A stretch of 64,000 nucleotides of DNA, from positions 62,001 through 126,000 of the forward strand of contig DALZEF010000003.1 of assembly GCA_031979385.1 (NCBI GenBank). Direction: 5' to 3'. The DNA comes from Timonella sp031979385. Its GTDB lineage: Bacteria; Actinomycetota; Actinomycetes; Actinomycetales; Cellulomonadaceae. This document shows positions 24,523 to 32,734 of the stretch, piece by piece. Every line of letters begins with the position of its first letter. Within the stretch, counting starts at the first letter, position 1. A program made the position numbers and the translations under genes. Under the pieces are notes generated by a model. That model had not been told where the DNA came from and searched no databases. It saw only the letters and a list, made by a program, of their open reading frames with translations.

Positions 24523-25548
24523 ATGCGTCCTTTGTCCACCCTGCCCAAGGCTCATTTGCACCTGCACTTTACCGGATCGATGCGTCCTGTCACACTCGCT
24601 GACCTGGCGGCCAAGCATCGTATCCGGTTACCTGAGGCGCTGTTGGACACGGAGCCGATCCAGCTTCCGCCCACTCAACGTGGCTGGTTCAGATTCCAGC
24701 GGCTCTACGACGCCGCGCGTGCGTGCGTGCGCGACGAACTGGATATGCGCAGAATCGTGAGTGAGGCAGTTGAGGACGACGCGCGTGAGGGTTCAGGACG
24801 CCTTGAGATTCAGGTTGACCCGACGTCGTATGCCCCCTTTGTCGGTGGGATCACGCCAGCGCTTGAGATCGTGTTGGATGAGGCACGCGCCGCGAGTACC
24901 CGTTTCGGCGTCTCTGTTGGCGTTGTCGTGGCGGCCTCTCGCACCCGGCATCCGCTCGATGCTCGGACGCTTGCCCGTTTGGCTGCACGCTATGCGGGCG
25001 ATGGCGACGGTGAGGTTGTCGGCTTCGGGTTGTCCAATGATGAGCGGCGCGGCGCAACGCGGGAGTTTGCGCCCGCGTTCAGTATTGCGCGCAAGGCTGG
25101 TTTGCTGTGCGTGCCGCACGGCGGAGAGTTGCTGGGGCCTGATCACATCGAGGTTGTGACGAACGAGTTGGTTCCCGCCCGGCTGGGACATGGTGTTCGG
25201 GTGACGGAAAACCCTCGGATTGTCGACGAGTTGGTACGCAGGGATGTCGCGCTTGAGGTAAATCCGGGATCGAATGTGTCGTTGGGCGTCTACGCTGACG
25301 ATCAGTCCGTGCCACTGGCTGCACTGTATGACACAGGTTTGAAGATTGCGCTGGGTGCGGATGATCCGCTGCTGTTCAGGTCTCGGGTGGTGGATCAGTA
25401 TGAGACGGCCCGGAAGGTGCACGGGTTCAGCGACGAGCAGCTTGCACGTCTGGCTGCGGACTCGATCAAGGCATCGGCTGCACCGCAGCAGGTCAAGGAC
25501 CGGTTACTGAGCGGGGTCCGCGACTGGCTAGCCACGGACCCCGAGTAA
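24523..25548 (+). CDS. add: adenosine deaminase family protein
   Basis: 341-residue metal-dependent amidohydrolase of the adenosine deaminase type, which converts adenosine to inosine in purine salvage. Metal site HLHLH (residues 11-15), then HGGE (199-202) where most family members have HAGE, LGHG (221-224), the NPGSNVSLG strand and ALGADDPLLF with the Asp pair (280-281). All catalytic residues are present. The Gly for Ala in HGGE and the short, distinct N-terminal lid suggest a divergent subgroup, so the exact purine substrate is not certain. Convergent with the MYG1-like gene. Confidence 0.85.
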   Translation: MRPLSTLPKAHLHLHFTGSMRPVTLADLAAKHRIRLPEALLDTEPIQLPPTQRGWFRFQRLYDAARACVRDELDMRRIVSEAVEDDAREGSGRLEIQVDPTSYAPFVGGITPALEIVLDEARAASTRFGVSVGVVVAASRTRHPLDARTLARLAARYAGDGDGEVVGFGLSNDERRGATREFAPAFSIARKAGLLCVPHGGELLGPDHIEVVTNELVPARLGHGVRVTENPRIVDELVRRDVALEVNPGSNVSLGVYADDQSVPLAALYDTGLKIALGADDPLLFRSRVVDQYETARKVHGFSDEQLARLAADSIKASAAPQQVKDRLLSGVRDWLATDPE

Positions 25549-25561
25549 GGCGTACAACCGA

Positions 25562-26425
25562 TCAGTTCGCCAGTGCGAGTTCGACCATCTTGAGCGCGCC
25601 CTGCTGGGTTTCCGCCGCTGCGATGAATGCTGCCTTGTGGCAGAACACCGCGTCGTGGACACCGGTGACCTCTGCGAGTTCGCTACCGTTCAGACCCCGC
25701 CATGCCTTGGGTAGGTCTTTGCGGTTGCCGAACTGGGAGTTCTCCGGGCGCACGGCCTGGATAGTCCAGTTTCCAGTGGCCCCAGGGTAGACGGTGTAAA
25801 GCAGGTCTGGCTGCTTGGAGGCGATGGATGCGTGCGGGATGTACTTGTCGAGTACGACGAATCGCTTGTCGCTCGTACGGGCGTAGGCGTCGAGGAAACG
25901 CTGTTCTGCGTCGATCACGTTGAGATACTTTGCCTTCATGCGCTGGAGCACGGTGGTCGCCAGCGCTACGGCAACCTCGAACTGCTGGTCGAAGTCTTCT
26001 TCCTCGCCGATTGGGTTGAACAGCCCGAGGTATTCGGAGATGTCGATGGGGCGGGTACCGAAGTCATTGAGGTTGTAGAGATCTTGACCGTTGTCCACTG
26101 CGTCGATCACGGTGACGAGACGGCTGTCCATCTTGTGCCAGACATCGTCGTTGCCACAGAATTCTTTGCCGTATTCCTGCCAGAGTAGGCCGAACGCGGA
26201 GTAGAGGATGCCGGATTGGCGTGCACCCGATGAGAGTTGGTGGTGATCGAATCGCTTCTTCTCAACGTCGTATACTCCGCCCACATCGAGCACCAGGTCG
26301 GCTGCGTCGAGCACCTCTGGGTCGCGACTGCGCACGATCTGCGCGTCTGGGAACAGTTGTTTGAGAAGGGCTACGCCGAATACGTCGTCTGCGTGGAATT
26401 TACCGTTGTGGGTTGCAATGATCAC
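25562..26425 (-). CDS. MYG1-family (UPF0160) metal-dependent phosphohydrolase
   Basis: 287 residues. The N-terminal motifs THNGKFHADDVFG (residues 5-17), DVGG (47-50) and FDHHQ (59-63) are those of the MYG1 family, whose fold is related to DHH phosphoesterases. Eukaryotic MYG1 is described as an RNA exonuclease; bacterial members have no settled role. Follows the GntR gene by 53 bp on the same strand, so may be under its control. The strand-end motifs and C-terminal domain look complete. Confidence 0.85.
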   Translation of the reverse strand: MIIATHNGKFHADDVFGVALLKQLFPDAQIVRSRDPEVLDAADLVLDVGGVYDVEKKRFDHHQLSSGARQSGILYSAFGLLWQEYGKEFCGNDDVWHKMDSRLVTVIDAVDNGQDLYNLNDFGTRPIDISEYLGLFNPIGEEEDFDQQFEVAVALATTVLQRMKAKYLNVIDAEQRFLDAYARTSDKRFVVLDKYIPHASIASKQPDLLYTVYPGATGNWTIQAVRPENSQFGNRKDLPKAWRGLNGSELAEVTGVHDAVFCHKAAFIAAAETQQGALKMVELALAN

Positions 26426-26478
26426 CCGTTCACTCTACGGCGTTCGGCATGCGAAACGAAACCTTCCGGTGGCCGTAT

Positions 26479-26850
26479 CTAGCGTGCCTCTTCCGCGAGT
26501 GCCGCGCGGACTGCGTCAAGCACCGCTTGCTCGCTGATCTCCAGGGAACGTACTTTGTGGGCGTATTCGCTGGTGATCTGTCGCAATGCGATCTGGGCGG
26601 GTACGGCGTGAGTCGACACGCGGGTTCCGCTGCGCCCCTGGGTGATCACGTAGCCTTCTTCTTCAAGTTCGCGGTAGCTGCGTGCGACGGTGTTGACCGC
26701 AAGACCGAGTTGAGTGGCTAGTGCTCGGATAGCGGGAAGTTTTTCATCGACCTGCGCGGTTTTGTCAGTGATGGCCGCGATGACCCTCTGTTTGATCTGC
26801 TCGAACGGCGGCGTGGTGGAGGATTCGTCTATTGCGAAGTCGATGGGCAT
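26479..26850 (-). CDS. GntR-family transcriptional regulator (YtrA type)
   Basis: 123 residues: a winged-helix domain (PPFEQIKQRVIAAI...KLPAIRALATQLGLAVNTVARSYRELEEEGYVITQGRSGTRV) plus a short helical C-terminus, the layout of the YtrA subfamily. These usually repress a neighbouring ABC transporter, but none is present here; the adjacent genes encode a MYG1-like enzyme and an alpha/beta hydrolase. The effector cannot be told from sequence. Confidence 0.9.
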   Translation of the reverse strand: MPIDFAIDESSTTPPFEQIKQRVIAAITDKTAQVDEKLPAIRALATQLGLAVNTVARSYRELEEEGYVITQGRSGTRVSTHAVPAQIALRQITSEYAHKVRSLEISEQAVLDAVRAALAEEAR

Positions 26851-26966
26851 GCGCTGTGGTGTCCTTTTTTCATTGGCGACGATCTGGCGAGGCTCGCCGT
26901 CGGTGCGGCTGGTCGATTGGTTGCGTTAGGTGAGTGGCGGTGAAGGACAAAGGAGTGACGTCGAAC

Positions 26967-26994
26967 GTAGGGGTTTCACACAGCAGACCCCTAC
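26967..26994 (-). terminator. weak terminator of the alpha/beta hydrolase gene
   Basis: GTAGGGGT and ACCCCTAC form an 8-bp stem around 12 bases, nine bases after the hydrolase stop. No U-run. Confidence 0.35.
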
Positions 26995-27002
26995 CGGAAC
27001 GG

Positions 27003-28124
27003 TCACGAATGCAGTTCGTAACCAACAAGCGGTGGCCCTGCGAATCGATGAGCGCGCAGCCAGTGACCGAGCGCTTTGAAGTAGTCGATCCGTGGACCGT
27101 ACTCACTCAAGGCAAGATCGTGGATACCGCCAGGAATCTGTACGATTTCGACATCGTGGCCGAGCAACGGTGCACGGCGAATGATCTGTTCGACGTTGAG
27201 CACCACATCAGAGGATCGTTTGAGGGGCAGCGGGTCGCCTGGGTGTCCTGATCTGTCCGAGGTGCACACGAGCACAGGGCAGTTGAGGTCGAGGCCTTCG
27301 GCAAGGCGAGCCTGCCCCGCACGGACCGCCCTGAAGAACCCGGTGCGCACCGGGGAGTTGATTTCGCGTTTGAGATTGAGGTCGAAATCCCAGTCTCCGG
27401 CGATGTCCCTGTGCAGCATCCGCACGTAGTTGGACTCGTCGTTGTTGAGCACGAAGTCTGTGACGTACTCTCCCACGGCGTCAACAAACGCGGTGCCGAT
27501 GGTTCGGTCGAGCCACGGCCGGTTCAGGTCAAACCACGGGCTGTTCAGGATGAGGCCGTCGACCGTCTCACGTCCTGTTTGCGAATGGGCCCACAGGCTG
27601 GCGATGAGTCCGCCGGTTGAATGTGCAAGGATCACGAGGTTCTGATACCCGCACTCGTCCTTGATGAGGGTCGTTGCAGCGGCCAAGTCGTTGCCGTACT
27701 CCCGCAGCGAGAACGCATCATTGCGCGTGATCTCGTCCGTGATCGAACGGCCAAACCCGTGCAGGTCAAGCGCGAAGAAAGCGAGACCCTGCTCAGCAAG
27801 ATACTCGGCCAGATGTTCGTGGAAAAAATAGTCGTTCAGACCGTGGATGTACAAAACGGCGGTCGTTTCCGGGCGCGGACGGGATGTGCCCGCCCCCGTT
27901 TCGGCGGATGCGGTGTCAACGCGGGATTCCGCACGAACACTCCGCGCTGGAAGGTGAACCGAACTGTGGGAATCAGCCTGTTCGTCGGCAATGGAGGAAC
28001 CGTCAGGACGCGTGAGCCAGCGCGGCTGGCTCACGACGGTCGCAACCGTTTCATGCCCGCGTATCGGGGCGAGTGGAACGGTGAGTGCAACCCATGGGTC
28101 GCCCAGAATGTCTTTATGCCACAC
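27003..28124 (-). CDS. alpha/beta hydrolase (serine aminopeptidase/lysophospholipase type)
   Basis: 373 residues. Oxyanion-hole HGLND (residues 94-98), nucleophile elbow AHSTGG (Ser169), an acid in the CTSDRSGHPGD stretch and catalytic His in GGIHDLALS near the C-terminus. This is the monoacylglycerol-lipase/lysophospholipase-like subgroup (Hydrolase_4). The N-terminal ~85 residues are a polar linker of uncertain structure; no signal peptide, so cytoplasmic. GTG start. Lies 22 bp downstream of an MFS gene on the same strand and may be cotranscribed. Confidence 0.8.
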   Translation of the reverse strand: MWHKDILGDPWVALTVPLAPIRGHETVATVVSQPRWLTRPDGSSIADEQADSHSSVHLPARSVRAESRVDTASAETGAGTSRPRPETTAVLYIHGLNDYFFHEHLAEYLAEQGLAFFALDLHGFGRSITDEITRNDAFSLREYGNDLAAATTLIKDECGYQNLVILAHSTGGLIASLWAHSQTGRETVDGLILNSPWFDLNRPWLDRTIGTAFVDAVGEYVTDFVLNNDESNYVRMLHRDIAGDWDFDLNLKREINSPVRTGFFRAVRAGQARLAEGLDLNCPVLVCTSDRSGHPGDPLPLKRSSDVVLNVEQIIRRAPLLGHDVEIVQIPGGIHDLALSEYGPRIDYFKALGHWLRAHRFAGPPLVGYELHS

Positions 28125-28146
28125 CAGCGAACAAACTCCCTTTAGG

Positions 28147-29556
28147 TCATGCCGGTTCCTGCTCCCGTGTTGGAGACAGGTTGAGTGGTGCCACCAGGAT
28201 CAGCCCCAGCAACAGAACCACCATGATTCCCAAAATACCGTAGATCTGGGACTTAAAGATCGAGATTGCGACACCATAGAGGAATGGTGCGAGGAACGAG
28301 ACCACACGGCCCGTCATTGCATACAGGCCAAACAGTTCACCTTCCATCTCCGGCTTTGCGAGTTGCGAGACCGTCGAGCGGCTTGCTGATTGGACTGGCC
28401 CGACGAAGATGCACAGTATCGAACCGAACACCCAGAAGATAACTGAACCTTGGCCGTGGAGAGCAAACACCATGATCGCCGCGAAGCACATGCCAATCAG
28501 AGACCACACGATGACGGCCTTCGAGCCAACCTTGTCCTCGAGGAAGCCAAACGCGATCGTGCTGATACCCGAAATCACGTTCGCGACAATCGCGAACACA
28601 ATTACAAGAGTCGGCGAGAAACCAAAAACTCCCGCGGCAATAAGACCACCGAAAGCGAAGACAGCCGCGAGCCCATCGCGGAAAATCGCCGAGGCGATAA
28701 GGAACTTCAAAACATTACGGTCGCTGCGCCACAATCTCGCAATGTCGCGGCCCACCTTCTTATAGGACCCGACAACGCCCAGCGTCTTGTGCTTCTCGTG
28801 GCTTCGCTTTTCAGGGACGGCAAAGAACACGGGAAGCGCAAAGATCAACCACCACAGGGCGGCAAACACCATGGCGACCCTGATGTTCTCGCCGTTCTCG
28901 GTGGTCACCCCGAACCAGCCGGTGTCCTCGATCATCACAAAGCCCACGAGCAGGATCGCAAGCAGCACGATTCCACCAAGGTAGCCCGCACCCCAACCGA
29001 TTCCGGAGATACGCCCCCGATTCTCACGCGTGGAAATCTGGTTGAGCATCGCGTTGTAGTTTACTGACGCTAGCTCGAAGAAGATGTTTCCGAACGCCAA
29101 GATGATCAAGCCGATGATGACCATACGATCCAGATCGCCGGTATCAGGCGTGACGAAGTACAGCGCCGCAATGGCGATGAACACCATGAAGGAGTTGACG
29201 CCCAACCACAGTTTGCGACGACCAGCAGCATCCGCACGCTGACCGAGCAGCGGCGCGATCAGAGCAATTGCCACACCCGCAGCAGCGACTCCCCAACCAA
29301 GCCACGTGTTATGAGTAGCGATAACCGCCTTGACCTGCTCTTCTGCGGCGGCATCGGTCTTGGCGAGTTCCACCAGCACCGGGTCCACAAACACGCTGCT
29401 CATTAAGAAAGTGGCAAACACAAACGTGGTCACCACGGCATTCCACGCGGCGGAACCCCAGTCCCACAGAGCCCAAGCTGCAATCGTGCGCTTCTTTACG
29501 GAGGGTGCAGCCTCAGCGGGCAAGCTATCCATCGAGTTACTAGTCACAAGGGCCAT
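28147..29556 (-). CDS. MFS transporter, UMF1 (Atg22-like) family
   Basis: About 469 residues with roughly 12 hydrophobic segments. The N-terminal TIAAWALWDWGSAAWNAVVTTFVFATFL is the signature of the UMF1 family, related to yeast Atg22 vacuolar exporters; substrates are unknown, possibly amino acids or other small solutes. Start is uncertain: an upstream TTG and a later ATG are possible, and none has a clear ribosome site, so the message may be leaderless. Confidence 0.85.
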   Translation of the reverse strand: MALVTSNSMDSLPAEAAPSVKKRTIAAWALWDWGSAAWNAVVTTFVFATFLMSSVFVDPVLVELAKTDAAAEEQVKAVIATHNTWLGWGVAAAGVAIALIAPLLGQRADAAGRRKLWLGVNSFMVFIAIAALYFVTPDTGDLDRMVIIGLIILAFGNIFFELASVNYNAMLNQISTRENRGRISGIGWGAGYLGGIVLLAILLVGFVMIEDTGWFGVTTENGENIRVAMVFAALWWLIFALPVFFAVPEKRSHEKHKTLGVVGSYKKVGRDIARLWRSDRNVLKFLIASAIFRDGLAAVFAFGGLIAAGVFGFSPTLVIVFAIVANVISGISTIAFGFLEDKVGSKAVIVWSLIGMCFAAIMVFALHGQGSVIFWVFGSILCIFVGPVQSASRSTVSQLAKPEMEGELFGLYAMTGRVVSFLAPFLYGVAISIFKSQIYGILGIMVVLLLGLILVAPLNLSPTREQEPA

Positions 29557-29695
29557 TGTGTCGCACAAAGGCCACGCCAGGGCATCAATTCCTCAAACTG
29601 TGGACGAATATCTGCTTTTTCCTGCATTTACCCGCAACCTTTTGTGGACAACCTACTACGACAGCCTGCCGTGTGGTGCGTCTCGGAACCGATGT

Positions 29696-29760
29696 CAGGG
29701 TACGGTTTTCTAGGTTTAGCCCAATAAATATTTAGGCTAAACCTAGAAAACCGTACCCTG
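29696..29760. repeat. perfect 26-bp inverted repeat
   Basis: Two 26-base arms, exact reverse complements (outer end CAGGGTACGG, inner end AGGTTTAGCC), flank a 13-base AT-rich loop. It lies 31 bp downstream of the murB stop and ~140 bp upstream of the UMF1 start. Base composition is more AT-rich than the surroundings. It may act as a terminator for murB, but its length and perfection exceed those of the other terminators here. Confidence 0.9.
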
Positions 29761-29791
29761 AGGTTTGAGAGGCACGCGAAGGTTTTTCGGG

Positions 29792-31144
29792 TCAAATGGT
29801 GAGCCCGACCGTGACGGGCTCAGGTTCGAGCGTGATCCCAAACTTTTCTCGGACGCCCTCGCGGACGGTGCGTGCGAGTTCGACGATGTCATCGGAAGTG
29901 GCGTTCCCGCGGTTGGTGAGCGCGAGGGTGTGCACACTCGACAGCGTCGCAGCCGAGTCATCGCCATGCACGCCAAACCCGCGGTCAAAGCCAGCGTTCT
30001 GAATCAACCACGCAGCCGAGGTCTTCACCTTCGACTCATCAATGGCGTTCACGCTCGGACCTGTGGTCACAGCAGGCTTGTTGGACGCAACCGGGTAGCG
30101 GGGCGCACCCTCCGGCAGGGCATCGGCAGCCGCCGTATCCACGATCGGGTTCATGAAGAACGAACCAGCACTCCACCTGTCGTACTGTGGGCTGGTAGGC
30201 GCCGAATCGTCGGAAATCAGCGTGGTAGCCGTGGCGGCTGGCGCTGAGACCCCGCCATCGCCGCACGCCGCAACTTCGGCAGCGTCATTGACGACGAGTC
30301 CCTGCGGCAGCGCACCGCGAGCGCCCGCAGTCCCCGCCACCTGCGGGCGACCAAACGAGTCTTCGAGCATGCCCTTACCGCCACGTAGTTTCAGGACGGC
30401 TTCAGCGATGTCGCGCGTGTTCGCGCGCTCCCCCACCTGGACTCCGAGCAACCGAGCCAACTCGCCATACTGGACGGGCGCAGACCGAGTGCCGAGCCGG
30501 AACTGGAAGGACACCTCAAGCACAACGTAACGGGGGGTTGGCCCCCACACGCGGCCATTCTCGTCGCCAGTCGTCATCGTCCGTTTAATACGCGAATCGC
30601 GGTAGGCGAACTCCAACTCGAACAGTGCGAATGTGCGCTTGCGCTGTTCGCCGCGGTCCCACACGCGAACGGATGAGATGACCGAGGAGACCTCGTTGCC
30701 GTAAGCTCCGATGTTTTGGACAGGCGCCGCGCCAACGGTTCCGGGAATACCGATCAAGGACTCGATGCCCACCCAACCCTGGGCGATCGCTTCGACCACG
30801 AAGCTATCCCAGTTGTGCCCGGCCGGGACGGTGACGGACCCACCACCGCAACTGTCCACCTGATCCACCACGACGCCATTGCGGCCATCGCGCACGACAA
30901 GGCCCTCGAATGGGGTGTCGCTCGCGATGATGTTCGACCCGCCACCGATCACCAGCAGCGGCAAAGCGTGTTCATCCGCGTAGGTGACCGCCGCGATGAG
31001 GTCCGCTTCCGTCTGCGTCTCAACGTATTGCGCGATCCTGCCCCCGATACGCAGTGTGGTCAGATCCTTGAGTGACACGTCCGTGCGTACTTGGGCGTTG
31101 TCGAGGGACTGAGTGAGTTGAGCGTCAGGCGATGTAGAGGTCAC
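29792..31144 (-). CDS. murB: UDP-N-acetylmuramate dehydrogenase
   Basis: 450 residues. FAD domain motifs IGGGSNIIASD and GIESLIGIPGTVGAAPVQNIGAYG identify MurB, which reduces UDP-GlcNAc-enolpyruvate in peptidoglycan synthesis. The catalytic serine lies in WSAGSFFMNP (around residue 327), with a C-terminal Glu expected later. Between GKGML and RWSAGSFF (residues ~261-323) there are about 50 more residues than usual: an Ala/Gly/Ser-rich insertion that is in frame. Neighbouring hadA/hadB are the usual actinobacterial company, here separated by an MFS-LacI pair. Confidence 0.95.
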   Translation of the reverse strand: MTSTSPDAQLTQSLDNAQVRTDVSLKDLTTLRIGGRIAQYVETQTEADLIAAVTYADEHALPLLVIGGGSNIIASDTPFEGLVVRDGRNGVVVDQVDSCGGGSVTVPAGHNWDSFVVEAIAQGWVGIESLIGIPGTVGAAPVQNIGAYGNEVSSVISSVRVWDRGEQRKRTFALFELEFAYRDSRIKRTMTTGDENGRVWGPTPRYVVLEVSFQFRLGTRSAPVQYGELARLLGVQVGERANTRDIAEAVLKLRGGKGMLEDSFGRPQVAGTAGARGALPQGLVVNDAAEVAACGDGGVSAPAATATTLISDDSAPTSPQYDRWSAGSFFMNPIVDTAAADALPEGAPRYPVASNKPAVTTGPSVNAIDESKVKTSAAWLIQNAGFDRGFGVHGDDSAATLSSVHTLALTNRGNATSDDIVELARTVREGVREKFGITLEPEPVTVGLTI

Positions 31145-31225
31145 CGCTCAAGCCTACTCTTGTTCGCTTTATTACCGTTATTTGACAGTCGGGTTGTAGG
31201 GCTGTCGGCTGGTATTGCCACGTAG

Positions 31226-32590
31226 CTAGTGGGAGGTCTCATCCCGCCGTGCATCTTGGAGCACCGCGCCCGTCATCTGATCCGGACGTAACGGTGCAAC
31301 GTTCCTAGATACCGCGAGGCTCACAAGCATGAAGATCGCAATGGTTGTGATTGCGAGGCGTGCACCAATGCCGTCGGCGACCAGACCCAAGATCGGCGGT
31401 GCAGCAAGCGACGCAGTGGACGCAAACGCGGAGACAACTGACACGCGCGCAGCAGCACGGATCGGATCATCTGAGGCACCGGAGATCACGATGGGCACCG
31501 CGAGCGCCGCACCCATGCCCCACAGCACGATGCCCACCAGCGCGAAGCCGAAGTGAGGGCCAAACCCAAAGCAGAGCAGCCCCACGACCGATGCGATCGC
31601 GGATGCCCGTAGAATCGCGACCCGCCCAAACCTGCCCAACAACTGTGGCCCGGCGATGCGGATGATCGTCATGGCGGCGAGGAACAGCCCGAGCGCCAGT
31701 GCGCCAATCTGCTCCTCTTGCCCAAAACCGTCCACGACCGCAATCGATAGCCAGTTGTTGGCCGAACCCTCAGACAATGCGGCCGCGAAGATAACCAGGC
31801 CGATCAAGAGCGTCCGAGGTTCCCGCCACGCCCCGAGTGCGCTACCGAGAGATGCCTTACGGTTACGGAAAACACCGACAATGCCCTGCGGGTGAGGACT
31901 TTCGACAACCCCCGCCTTGACTTCGGCCCTCTCGACACGTCGACGCCGTGCAGCCTGAGCCCGGTCGAACCGGGTCTGGGCGGAGAGTTCTGTGTCCAGC
32001 ACAACCCGTGGGATCAACATGAGACGCACCGCAAGCGTGATACCTGCCATTACGGTCATCTGCAGTAGGAGTGGGACGTTGAGTGCAGCACACGCTGCAC
32101 CGATCAACGAACCGATAACCGCACCGATCGAGTATGCGGCATGGAAGTGCGACAGAATCGCCTTACCCATGCGTCGTTCAACAGCAGCCGTCTCCACATT
32201 CTGCGGGACGTTCGTCAGCGCTACGAAAACCCCCTGGAGAAACACCCCAACCGCAAGCACCTGAACGGAACCGATTGCGGGTCCAAGCCCTTCCAAGAAG
32301 AATGCGAGCGAGATACCGAACGCAGACACCGTCAAGATGCAGCGCCCGCCAAACCGCTCCACCAGAGCACCAGCAATGGTGACAAAGATGAGAGAGCCAA
32401 ACGCACCTGCAAGCAACACGAATCCAAGTTGGGCGGTCGTCAGCCCCAGCAGCTCGCGCACGGTTGGGAAGCGTGCAAGCCAGGTGGAAAAGCTCATGCC
32501 CAAAAGCGCAAAAAGCATAAGAAGACCGTTTCGCGCTCGATAGATGTACGGCGCTACCGCGGTTGTTTGTTGAGGGTCGCTGGTCGGCAT
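31226..32590 (-). CDS. MFS transporter (sugar-type, next to LacI regulator)
   Basis: About 454 residues with ~12 membrane segments; LLMLFALLGMSFSTWLARFPTVRELLGLTTAQLGFVLLAG and ALVERFGGR (the loop 2-3 motif) are typical of the YbjJ/FucP-like MFS group. A TTG start 12 codons earlier is possible; the ATG is used here. It is divergent from a LacI-family gene with a palindromic operator in between, which suggests control of uptake of a carbohydrate or similar solute. Substrate unknown. Confidence 0.85.
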   Translation of the reverse strand: MPTSDPQQTTAVAPYIYRARNGLLMLFALLGMSFSTWLARFPTVRELLGLTTAQLGFVLLAGAFGSLIFVTIAGALVERFGGRCILTVSAFGISLAFFLEGLGPAIGSVQVLAVGVFLQGVFVALTNVPQNVETAAVERRMGKAILSHFHAAYSIGAVIGSLIGAACAALNVPLLLQMTVMAGITLAVRLMLIPRVVLDTELSAQTRFDRAQAARRRRVERAEVKAGVVESPHPQGIVGVFRNRKASLGSALGAWREPRTLLIGLVIFAAALSEGSANNWLSIAVVDGFGQEEQIGALALGLFLAAMTIIRIAGPQLLGRFGRVAILRASAIASVVGLLCFGFGPHFGFALVGIVLWGMGAALAVPIVISGASDDPIRAAARVSVVSAFASTASLAAPPILGLVADGIGARLAITTIAIFMLVSLAVSRNVAPLRPDQMTGAVLQDARRDETSH

Positions 32591-32653
32591 AATTCCAAGG
32601 CTTGAAGGGAGATGGGGATTGAGCAACCTGCGGGATCTAGGATCTCCCGGGAA

Positions 32654-32667
32654 TCGAATCGATTCGA
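32654..32667. promoter_or_regulatory. candidate LacI-type operator
   Basis: TCGAATCGATTCGA is a perfect 14-bp palindrome with a central CG step, the usual form of LacI-family operators. It lies between the divergent transporter and regulator genes, overlapping the -35 position of the rightward promoter and downstream of the leftward -10. Confidence 0.6.
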
Positions 32668-32675
32668 GGCGCTCT

Positions 32676-32708
32676 TATAATTGTCGAGTACGCTTTGTGT
32701 ATCGTCAA
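32676..32708. promoter_or_regulatory. candidate divergent promoters for lacI-type gene and MFS gene
   Basis: Rightward: a consensus TATAAT at 32676-32681, ~50 bp before the regulator ATG, with a poor -35. Leftward: TTGACG (32703-32708), 17 bp, GACAAT (32680-32685) reading towards the transporter. The two overlap, so one repressor site could govern both. Confidence 0.5.
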
Positions 32709-32734
32709 TCAGCACCCCGCCCGAAAGACCTGCG

